From: Rotaria macrura
Lineage: Eukaryota > Rotifera > Eurotatoria > Philodinida > Philodinidae
Direction: 5' to 3'
DNA length: 64,000 bases
NCBI GenBank assembly: GCA_900239685.1
Contig: OENT01000897.1
Span: 1 to 64,000 of the forward strand
Below are positions 36,493 to 46,980 of this stretch, piece after piece (the stretch's first letter is position 1; each line of letters begins with the position of its first letter). The position numbers and the translations under genes were made by a program. A model generated the notes under the pieces. That model was not told the DNA's origin, ran no database searches, and worked only from the letters and a program-made list of their open reading frames with translations.

Positions 36493-39480
36493 CGTGATTT
36501 ATTTTTTGAAACTCGATCTGAAAGGATTGTTCAAGTGTATACGGCACAAAGTTTGAACAAACTACCGGCCACCATCATGGATGAGACAGGGAAGCTATTA
36601 AATTTCTAAAATTCCCTCGTAGGCGTGGCTGACAACCGGGGAAATTTCTAAAAACCCATCAACGACGTGACAGACAGCCTAGAAAATTTCACCAAACTCA
36701 TCAAATACATGACCGACGCACAGGCTCTAAAAGCATCACAGACCTTGGCACACGGCCTCCATAGGGTCACTGTCATGATCGGTAGTTTCTAGGCATAATC
36801 ACCGACCATTGCGGACTTTATTAAATTAAATTTAACGACCGTATATCAGTAAAATCTCATTAGCATAGATCAACTACACCCTCATTCCACTTCTAGAAGA
36901 CTAAATCACATTTTTTGAACTAATATATGAAAAATTAGATGAAACAAAGCAGTTTCCAGATGCTGAGCAGCAACACCACCATTATGTTTCCCATTTGAAT
37001 CCACAACAACTATGCTAACAGTCTTTTCTAGAGTGACAGTAATTGAAAAATTTCGCTCTCTACTCTTTTTCAGTAAAATAAAAAAAACTTATAAACAAAA
37101 CAGTCAATTTTTACTATACATCGAAGAAATTTTGTGCGCCTGTGACAATAGGAGGCGCTGAATCCCACTATAGTAGCTCTGCTGTTGTGCACACTTTGAT
37201 TACTTTGTATTTTACATTGCTCTGCCTGTTTTTCTTTCTCTATCACCAACTCATTTGACATGCTTCATCCTTGATTACAATGTTAGAAAGAAACTTCAAT
37301 TAATATTCCTTTTTCTTTTCTACCATCTTTGTGTAAAGCAACGAAATCACGAGGCTACCCTTTATGCATAAACTCACTCACAACAAAGCGTAAAACAGAT
37401 TATTGTGACAAATATAACCCCACAAACAGTGATGGCAATTTTTCTTCATGTACTCCCAATAGTTTCAGAGTGACTACCATTGAGATTTTCTGGATACTTC
37501 CGAAACATTTTAAGTAATCTGGTTAATGAATCGGTGACGTATGAATGAAATATTTTTAGCGACGATTTTCAGAATAACTATAGATGGCTGCAAACTCGTT
37601 AATACTCATTCACGGTCCATATTATTGAATTAAGCATGAAGATGAGTTAGAGAAATTCCCAATGGATAGTATTCACTGTGCAAATCTTGAAATTAATGAT
37701 TTAGAAATTAAGATTCTTTTTCAAAGCGTTAGCAATCAGGGATCAATTCATATAGAAATCGAAAATCGATTTCATTCCAAGAATTTCGCTGAGTATGGTT
37801 CCATTCCATGTATTTCTGATACTTTGGTTAGAAAATAAACGAACACAAACAACCATGAAGTCGAACCTATTCGATATGATAGCTATGATGAAATTAATTC
37901 TTGTTATAATCATGTAACAAGATTTAACAAGTCCAAACAATAGAAATGGAGTTATTTGGGTTTTACGCTTTCTTCTATCTAGCATGTTGAATATCGGTAT
38001 TTAGAAAACCTTTTTTTGGTAGTCTAGAAATAATTCCTTATTCGTCGTAATCTTATGTCGTATAAAACAAAAATCATGCTGACCAACATTGAATATCAAG
38101 AGAAAAATCAAAATTTGCAAGAACTGACAATATATTTTATCGACCAACAGGTGTACTATAGTTTAAAATGCTTGTAATTTGGTTTCGATTTTTTGAGGAA
38201 TGCTTATAGGCGAAGAAAATGAAATCGAAAGTAATATTATGTGGAATGATGTCAACAAGCTGAATAGACACTCGTTTTTATTAATGCAACAAATACTTGG
38301 AATAATGTCGTTAATTTATAACTGAATGATTGTGATATACATTCGGTACCAATCTTTCATTCAGTAGAAAACACCAGTAAAAGCAGTCTTTGAGTTATGA
38401 TGCAAATTAATCCGAAACCAAATCATAAATCATAGTTTTTGTATTTATTTGGTTGATTCTAATTGTTTCTTGAGCTGATACTTGAATTGAATAGTTTGTT
38501 TATACAAACTCTAAACATCAATATTAGGTACTAATGTTTCTTCTCTATGTCCTTTCTTTTTTAGAAGTTGATAAGTAAAATTAAATCAATCTTCGCTCAT
38601 GTATATTAAGGGAAGAAATAGGTCAGGTACTCAAATCTTGTGATAAGTAACCATTCCGACATTTGAATCATTAAATGAAAAAGTAAATGCTGCTGGTGGT
38701 ACTATAATATATCAATCTATTTAAAATATACATTTGTAATGGACCAAAAGGTAGAGATCTTGATTTTTCACTAGTAGTGTTTACGTGTAAAAAGTGAGAA
38801 ACTCGAAAAATCAATGAATTTATACTAGTCTTAGGTGTTTGGTAAATTTCTAATAAATGTCACAGTTCCACTGTTTTGATGTTTTTCAAGATGTGATCGT
38901 AAACTATCGGATCATAGAAATAATTTACATGAAATTCATCGATTTACGATTAGTTTTTTTCTTCATTTGTAACAAACACAACTTTTCTAGTGTCGGTTTT
39001 TTATTTGATAGATACAAGAAACAAAATTGTATTTAGGGAATACCAATAATAGGGATGTTGAGATTACAAAAACTCCACGGAAGGCTCCAATACACTTTGT
39101 ACTACTTATACTTCAAGAGTTATCAGCTCTCTACATTTCTTTAATGTATCATCATCGACTGTGAGAAGTGCATAAAGAAATCCATCATAAAAATGATCTC
39201 TACTTTTTCCACACTGCTGATTCGTACATAATATTCATTAGTAACGGGGAATAAATACCTGCAATCATTGACAGTAATTCCAACATCGCTAGGTGCATGA
39301 TCTATTGATATTACCTTCAAAATCTCGTAACATTCTAGATAAGCACTATCACGTTCAAGACCTTGTATATTCGTTTGAGTTTAAGTATCGAAGGTCACTA
39401 AATAAATGACTTTAATTAGTTCTATCAAGCCATTTATCATCCTATGATTTCTTGTAAAAATTCTTTGCAATATCAGACAT
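36493..39480. other. Intergenic, no supported gene
   Basis: The 5' flank of TMEM45 is followed by A+T-rich DNA. A 62-codon open segment at 37329-37517 (plus) starts at TTG and contains four to five Cys, but has no splice-consistent partner. A block at 36580-36830 is less A+T-rich than its surroundings and may be repeat-derived. No inverted-repeat element was recognised. Confidence 0.45.
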
Positions 39481-39795
39481 TTACATGTCAGTTTCAACAG
39501 AATCTTTTCTTAGCTTATGAAAAAACAATATTCCCTTTTGAGTAGACTTACAATAAGCAACCTGGGCTTTTTCTAAGATCCCGAGATATTTAACATTCTG
39601 ATCATGGTGATTGAGTAATTTATTGTTACGTTTTTCTTCTAAAAGACAACGCATATCTTTTCCTATGGTTTCTAATTTAATAAGATTATCATCAGTTTGA
39701 TCTTGAACCCGAGACAGTGAGGGTTTTGTACGTAGCTGTCTTAGTTCATACTTTTTCAGTATTAACATTTTTCTGTTCTTCTTAAAGAAGAACAT
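39481..39795 (-). CDS. Hypothetical 104-aa Lys-rich ORF
   Basis: The ORF starts at an ATG (MFFFKKNRKMLILKKYELRQ) and ends ...DSVETDM before a TAA-type stop. It is basic, with a predicted helical middle (NLIKLETIGKDMRCLLEEKR). No domain is recognised and no flanking exon is evident. It could be a small gene, an exon of a decayed gene, or chance. Confidence 0.3.
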   Translation of the reverse strand: MFFFKKNRKMLILKKYELRQLRTKPSLSRVQDQTDDNLIKLETIGKDMRCLLEEKRNNKLLNHHDQNVKYLGILEKAQVAYCKSTQKGILFFHKLRKDSVETDM

Positions 39796-40646
39796 TGAGA
39801 TTTGTTTAAAACCAATCCACTATTCAATCGCATAAAAAACAGTTGATTTGAATAATAGATTCCATATTGCTTGAAATTTTTCCATAAATGTATTTATGAC
39901 GACCATCTTAAGATTATATATCTACCGATGGGATGTTTCATTTAAATCCTACTGAACCGAATAAAGTTGTTTTCAGTCAGTCCGTATCGTGTAAGGTCGA
40001 GAATTACAAGCATGAAATATAAAGCAAACTGAATTCGAATCATTTCTACTGCTAATCTAATTTTATCCATCAATAGCAAGGTATGGAACGTATTTTTACT
40101 CCTTTTTAAAATTTAAATCTCACATGTTCAGAAAAGACGTATTTTGTAATGAAATGAAGGAACACCAAGTTAACTAAATAAAAGCATCTTTCATGTCTCG
40201 AACAGTTTTCGTTTCTTTGATATGGCGAAGACAGTAGTTTTATTTTGTCAGTTTTAGAACAGTTTCAGAAACAATCTAATATTAGGTAACGTGAAGTGCG
40301 TCTGTATCATTAATATCTCTTCATTCGTTTCGGATGCATCCTTTTCAACAATCGTTCCACACCTAGTTATAATCAGCAATTGGTTCCATTTAACGAAATG
40401 TGATTGGAAAAGAAAAGACGAGACGTGCTAAAGAAAAAAACAAACAGGTAATCCTCTACGTGTGACGCACAGACAGTTGTGAAACAATTCCGTGTAAAAG
40501 GTACACAAACTTTCTTTTAATTGATAAGAAATGCATCGCAACACAAGTCCTGGTGCATTTCTTCTCGATATCAATTCCAAAAGTATTTTGTATTATCAAG
40601 TAGAAGTTGATAGAGTTCACTTTTCATGTTCTTTATTCTGTAAAGA
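39796..40646. other. Intergenic, nothing seen
   Basis: A+T-rich sequence without ORFs, repeats or recognisable motifs. Confidence 0.5.
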
Positions 40647-40994
40647 GTTGCTCTGGCAGATCAGTGTTGCCACCGAACCACACCTTTTCGTCATCGCAAC
40701 TTATATCTGATCAGAGTTGATCATTTACCTCTTGGTAAGTTGTAAAAGCGACTTGCTTCTTTGTTGTATGGTGCGCAATATCTTCGTCGTCTCTGCACAT
40801 AACACACACACAGAAAGAGAAAGAGAAAGAGAAAATAGAATGTGCAAGACAAGAAAGAATGTCTTGGGTTGCACGACAACGTAGAAAATTACTTATTACA
40901 AATTACCAAGAGGTAAATGATAAAATCTGATCAAATACATGTTGCAATGACGAAAACGTGCGGGTTGGTGGCCACACTGATCTGCCAGAGCAAC
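40647..40994. mobile_element. Inverted-repeat element (348 bp) with about 100-bp arms around a GA/CA microsatellite
   Basis: Both ends read GTTGCTCTGGCAGATCAGTG on their outward strand. Inward, both arms carry TTTCGTCAT, TGATCA and CATTTACCTCTTGGTAA in mirrored order, about 85% alike by eye. The centre contains (CA)n and (GAAA)n-type tracts. There is no coding capacity and no clear target duplication, so the superfamily is unknown. Confidence 0.72.
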
Positions 40995-43873
40995 ATTTTC
41001 TAAAAAAAGTAAAAAGAAAGGCGTTTGTTGCCTAAGTGTCTACACGTAGTTACAAATAGTGTAGAAGTGAAACCGTGTTAGGGTATGATAGATTGCTGCC
41101 GATGAATGACTATGTAGCAGAGAAAATATGTGTGCGTTCTCATGACTACTAATAACACTTATTCTCATGTATTTCAGCATCATATTTTGGGAATGTCTAG
41201 AATTGATTACTTCTTCTCAGAGAGCGAATGACTGATGAATGTGTTTGATACAATATCCTAATATTAATTACTTTGCGTTGGAACATTTTCAGAAAGAACT
41301 TGTTCTTTTTTTTATAATATTCCCTTTTGACAGAAGAGATGCTTATATGTGCCATAGTCGCGTGCATTCGAAATTGAGTGGTTCTGGCTTTTGACTGAAA
41401 TGTTTTTTTCTAGAATGTTTAATAATGTGCGATACGTACAATCAAACACTAACGTAGCATTTTTATATGGAGAACATGATCATGTGGATTTTTATATGAT
41501 TTCTAAGAAATCAGTAGTGTGAATGATAGTCAGGAGTCAATTGAATGCTGTATGCATATCGAGGAAAGTTCCGAAAGGTCCTCCGATATAGTCTGCTGTT
41601 TGAGAGAGTGAGATGAACAATTATTCTTTTCTGCTCTCTGCGGTAACGTGTTTCACTTGATGCCAGTGAATCTTATAGCACAGAACTAGTCGATTTGTGA
41701 GATATATTCTACATAGCACTCACAGATACAAAAAATTTTTGACTTGCCATATCACGGTATTTATGCATATTTACTCTGGGCGCTTGACAGAAGTTTTAGA
41801 TTATGAGGTGTCTCATGCATATTTTTAAAAGATAGAAAAGTTGAGAAGCAGTTAAAGGATAGAAAAAATAACTGGATCAGAGCACTATAGTCTTTAGTTG
41901 TTACCGCATAAACATAGCTGAATATGCGACCCTAAACAGGAAAAATATTTATCTTCTTATCATCCAACGTTTTAATTGTGTATGAAAACGCACCACGTTT
42001 CTATCGCTCTTTATTTATTGTCTCATAAACGGGTATGTGTCATAATCGCATCCAATTACATAGTTGAAGAATTGGTTGCATGTTTTCATTTTATTAAAAC
42101 AAATAAATCAGCTTTGAAAGCAGCGTATCGAAACATAGAGGCAATCCCATGTGAAGTATTAATTTAATATGAATTTAGAAAATTTTCGTTAATAGTAAAA
42201 TATTAACACTTTTTTCGTTCCTAACTACAACTACGGTTTGTTTTTCAGTCGAATTCTAAGTCACTCTTGCGTTGGTATCTGCTCATCACTATCGTGAAAC
42301 GTTTGCGTATAGTGTTGCTTTGCAATAGGTCGTTACTGCTTTTACTTTTTCTACAAGTTTCTGCAAAAGAAGATGATTGAATGATGTTAAGAATGGTTTC
42401 CCGGCCCATGCGAGAGTGTTGACGTGGTTGCGGACGTGGACATCGGGGGGGGGGGGGGGGGGGGGGGGGTTGTGGGGCATGGGTGTGGATGCGAGGTAGA
42501 GTTTTAGAGTGGGTTGTAGGTTGTATTTAAGAGGAGCTACCTCTCACCTCCACCACAACATAGATGGTGGGATAATCGCTTTCATACCTCATCTTGTTGT
42601 TTTGAAAATTGAAATTTACTGAAAAGTGTCGCTCTGAGCAGTACTCAAAATATAACCTACAACACTATGTTTGCAACGTCTATATCTCCAGAAAGGTTGA
42701 TCTGTTTGAGCTGAAATTTTGATTTTATTCCTAAATATATTAGGTCTATCGATTGTGAAAATATCAGCCAGATCGGTGGCAGTCATTGCTCACTGTTCTA
42801 CAGGAATTGGTCGTGGCTTAGGTACAATGCCTCACGAGGTATATTGCGATGAATATGTAGTGTGTTATCTCATTTATGTAGCAATATAATAGGTTCACAA
42901 GATGTTGAAAGTTAAAGACGAGTTGACGATTGCCATTCACGATTAAAATATCTAAAAAGATGACTGACATATCAGTTCAATGGTTAATTCTTATGTCGAT
43001 GTCTTTATTGAGAGCAATATCAAGTTCTTTTTTGATTGCTGCTATGGTTTAGTTCGTTTTGTATATTCCCTGTATAGATCTAACACGCCTTCCATCGATT
43101 TTTTAATGCTTTTTGTGATGATGAATTAATTCTTGCTCCCATTCATACATGTAGATATAAGCTAATACTTATGTGAAGACTGAATCCATTACTCCATCAC
43201 GTACTTGTGTTTAATATTTATCGTTATACGCAAAACAATTCGTATCCAATAGTAAACAAGCATTTATCATTGTATGATTCAATCATAATGACACGATTTG
43301 TTCATGATTCGGATGCTTTTCTAAAAATTTCATCAGCCCTCCAAATGCACCTTCTCGTGCTATTATTGTATAACGATCAGTCATATCAACTGAGATAATT
43401 TTGTTCGTTGATTTAAAGTGTACGTCCACGAAGTAGTTTTGTAATTTTCAAATCATATTAATGCCATTGATAAATGGGGTTTCACAAGGAACATGTAAAA
43501 ATACATGCTAAAAAATTATTCGAAATTTTTGGTATCAACGTTGTTGGTTCACGCATAGATCCAATAATAGGTCTTAATGGCATGCTAGGCTAAATGAGAA
43601 AAGAAAGAATATAAATTAAATTTTGCATGAATCCATCTGTACATATAGAGAGAGATGGGAGACAAAATTTAAGAACTTAAGGTTTTGCATTGTCTTCTCG
43701 AACAATAAGCGATTGAGATCCGATGTAGGAGGTGAAATAGATGTAATGAGCTACGGGCTATGAGATGCACTATGGAAGGTGACTAGTTTTTCTCCTCGAA
43801 TTTTAAACATCAAAACAAGATGACTAGGTGAAAACAGCTTTAATTGCTGTTTAATATTTCGCTCTTCCTAACC
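40995..43873. other. Intergenic with a 25-bp poly-G run
   Basis: No gene is supported. A homopolymer of 25 G lies at 42445-42469, within a locally G-rich stretch. A few 60-codon ORFs (41976-42167, 43207-43398) lack splice context or domain features. Confidence 0.5.
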
Positions 43874-43973
43874 TAGAGATGTTCACCGAAAAATTTAGAA
43901 CTTCGTGATTCGATACCAAACTTCGCAGACTATCAGTTAGTGAAACAAAGTCGAACTTTGTACTGCATCTCTA
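43874..43973. mobile_element. Probable short hAT-like MITE with TAGAGATG tips (100 bp)
   Basis: TAGAGATGTTCACCGAA at the left and CATCTCTA at the right form 8-bp perfect tips. ACTTCG-like words recur inside (GAACTTCG, AAACTTCG, CGAACTTTG). The flanking octamers do not match, so the target duplication is eroded or absent. The one-sided remnant ending at 31827 has the same kind of tip. Confidence 0.4.
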
Positions 43974-44071
43974 CTACCTAAACTTTGTTTTACTGAGTAC
44001 ACAGGCAGTATTGATTGTTGGTGTGGGTATTGGTATGGTTTTCGGAGTTTCAGTGTGACGATGAATAAGAT

Positions 44072-46291
44072 CTACGTCACAACCACACTCAAAATTACAC
44101 CAATAACAACAAAACGTTTTTCCATTAGAGTCAATCGTGCGCGCACAGCTAAATGATGCAAATCCTCCACCTTAACCCTAGCAATTTCAAACATAATCAT
44201 TGACCGTATTAGCACCAACATGCCAATAGATTCAGTGAAACAAACGATATGGTACAAAAAAATACACTAAATCTTTAGGTCAACATCAGTATGTAACTTG
44301 GTAGCTTAAGCAAGAAAACTATTGTTTCAAGACTGGTTTTCCTCGGATATTCACATATCTTCAAACATCATGAGATCTTAAACCTGATCGTAATCGTCAT
44401 CTTGATTGGCAATATATCATCTTTGTATTGTTTATGATGCTACTCCATTCTCACCTTCAGTTTCAAGATAATAAACGTATGTGACTTTTGAATACTATAT
44501 ATGCGCATATTCATGTATATGCGCTAAAGCGATTATTAAAAGTACTTTTTTTCCATCGACACGACAGCAAATACAGCAGTTGATAGGTCCATTATACAAA
44601 CCATGCCATTTTTGAATAGTGCTGTTGAAATGAAGATTGCCGAAAATTATAGTTAATGGTGTTCCTTCATATGCACCCACACTCAGTATTCGCAAATACT
44701 CGACTGAGTCGTAAGCGAAGCACATTTGAATCGTGTTCTTCGTCAACAATGATGACACATCGAAGAACTTGACTAGGATCTTTTACACAGAACTCATAAC
44801 GAGTGTCATCTTCGTGCAGGAAGTAGACACTGTCGTATGATTTCCACCATCTATTACTATTTGAGACTATATGAAGTTGATATCGATTGATTTCTTTGAC
44901 TCTACATATCTACACTTCTGCTCCAGTGAATGCACCACGAGAACGTGATTCGCCTCGTACGCCCCTAATAGAACGAGCAAAATCGATTCCGAAATCAAGC
45001 ATTTGTGGTGGTCTACTGCTTATTCAAAAATCACTGTAAGCAATATTTACCTCTGCTTCAGCTAGGCATGCAACTAACCCGAACCCGAGTTCGTAGTTCG
45101 GACCGAACAGTTCGGGATTGGGTTTCAGTTCGGTCTTATAGTTTGGGTTCGGGTTCGGGTTCGGATCCATTTCTAGTGTGGGTTTCGTTTAAGCTTCTCA
45201 CTTTGATAGATGGGTGAAGGAGCAAAATACTTGCAGAAGTAAGCTCTCGTATCCGAATTTTTCAAAGTTCGAACCAAATAGATGTAAACAAAACTTCTGA
45301 TTCATTCATGTCAATTGCTCTGGAATCCTTTTGCTATCGGGTTGCTTTTGATTCTTATCGATTCTTCCACAATAGTTTTAATCGAGATCGAACACGAACC
45401 CTATAACCGAACCCGAGCCCGAACGTTCGGGTTCGTTGCATGCCTAGCTTCAGCTGATGTTTGATGAAAGCCTACATAGATTCCTCTTTTTTGAGTATCA
45501 TCATCTAGTTGTTGCCAGCGAAGTTGAGGTTTGTATTGGCTCGAATGAAATAAAATGATGTGTTCAATTTGGCGTTTGGTACAAGTAGCTTGATTTACGC
45601 AATACTCATTTCCAGACAGTACCCTTGAGCGAATATCGCTCAGCAAGTGATATGCAAGAAAAGGAATATGTTTTGAAGATTGCTTTTGAATTATTGTATG
45701 TTCACATGATGGTCGATAGTGCCACCATGTTCTGTAACGGCGCAAATCGAACAACAACATCATTATGGAGTAAAGTAACTGATACTTCACATAGCTTTGC
45801 TACACTATTGTTCCTATCATCGTTGACTGTCGTTGTAGTTGCATAGAAGATAACGGCGATAAGTTGCAGCAACACACTAGTCACTCAAAAGCTGGAAAGA
45901 TGGCGAAAGCGTTTTTTTGGATGCGTCCCATAGAATAGACAATTGCAATTGAATGTCATGGATCTAAATGCAACTGGATGACATAGTTCCTTGCCTAGAC
46001 ACTCAAAATCCTCATTTTTATTACTGCAAAATGATGAAGGCAGCTAAGTCCGAGCAGTAGCATAAACAGGGCGACGAATGCTCCAGTTAAAATCACAATG
46101 CTAGAACCTAGAAAATCGAACACAATGCAAACTTTGACTTGACTGTTATCAAGTGTTGAGCCAACGACACCTCTAAGTTGATTATAGCGGACGATGACTA
46201 AAACGAAGTCGATTACTGCGACTACAACATAAAAAATGGGCAAATTGCGGAAAAGGCAAATGTTTATGATGACATGTACCGATTCATTCAT
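44072..46291 (-). pseudogene. Decayed gene for a multi-pass membrane protein, split by a hAT-like MITE
   Basis: A series of minus-strand open segments in changing frames reads like one old gene. The segment 46291-45995 encodes two strong membrane spans (LPIFYVVVAVIDFVLVIVRY and SIVILTGAFVALFMLLLGL). The segment 45790-45447 encodes a soluble stretch with Cys residues (EYCVNQATCTKRQIEHI, YKPQLRWQQLDDDTQKRG). Then 44990-44700 is interrupted by stops (DFGIDFARSIRGVRGESR, YDSVYFLHEDDTRYEFC). Finally 44257-44072 ends in another span (EKRFVVIGVILSVVVT). Internal stops, frame changes and the element at 45063-45446 argue for a pseudogene. I do not recognise the family. Some stretches may be genuine exons whose junctions I cannot place. 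Confidence 0.4.
45063..45446. mobile_element. hAT-like MITE (384 bp) with CGAACCCGA/TTCGGG words and perfect 8-bp target duplication
   Basis: The tips are TAGGCATGCAAC and GTTGCATGCCTA, a perfect 12-bp inverted repeat. The flanks GCTTCAGC at 45055-45062 and 45447-45454 are identical octamers, the hallmark of hAT insertion. Subterminal regions are dense in GAACCCGA/TTCGGGTT words in both orientations. There is no transposase. It sits within the decayed membrane-protein gene. On the minus strand the insertion lies a few bases before a candidate splice donor, AGAG|GTAAAT. Confidence 0.92.
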
Positions 46292-46571
46292 AATATATCA
46301 CCATTTTTCGTTTTCCAGCGCCTCACGAGTATTTCTGTATGTCAAAACTTTGAAATGATATTTTTTCTGTTTCTTACACAAGATTTACTTATGAGATAGT
46401 GAGTCTGATATACCTTTAAATTATCAAAGAAATTCCAGCTTCGGGTCTTAGTAAGTAAATTTTTCGTGGACTTCTTTTATTCTTAAATAAGCAGCAAATG
46501 TTAAGAAAAACAACGTCAAATTTGTCTCTTACGATAAGATATGCATTATCAAGAAAGCGATGGCTTAGGTA

Positions 46572-46978
46572 CACTGTAAAAAATACGCGCAGAATAATAA
46601 ACCCTTCAAAAGGGTTGATGAATTTCATAAACCCTTTTATATACCCTTTTAGGGTTTATTAATCTCATAAACCCTTTCATATACCCTTTGAGTTCATAAA
46701 CCCTACGAAGGGTATATTATACGTTGCATTTTCATAAACCCTTTAGGGTATATGAGCAGTAATATACCCTTAAANTTTAAGGGTATATTACTGCTCATAT
46801 ACCCTAAAGGGTTTATGAAAATGCAACGTATAATATACCCTTCGTAGGGTTTATGAACTCAAAGGGTATATGAAAGGGTTTATGAGATTAATAAACCCTA
46901 AAAGGGTATATAAAAGGGTTTATGAAATTCATCAACCCTTTTGAAGGGTTTATTATTCTGCGCGTATTTTTTACAGTG
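46572..46978. mobile_element. Perfect hairpin MITE (407 bp), CACTGTAAAAAA tips, TA target duplication
   Basis: Two arms of 203 bp are exact reverse complements about a single N at 46775. The tips are CACTGTAAAAAATACGCG, flanked on both sides by TA. Each arm is a string of AAACCCTT/AGGGTATA-type words. There is no coding capacity. The TA duplication fits Tc1/mariner-like target choice, but the transposase source is unknown. The central N and zero divergence may reflect how the hairpin was assembled. Confidence 0.88.
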
Positions 46979-46980
46979 TA

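Noticed and set aside
46572..46978. CRISPR-like or satellite array of AAACCCTT words
   Set aside because: The words form two mirrored arms of a hairpin with transposon tips and TA flanks, not direct repeats with spacers.
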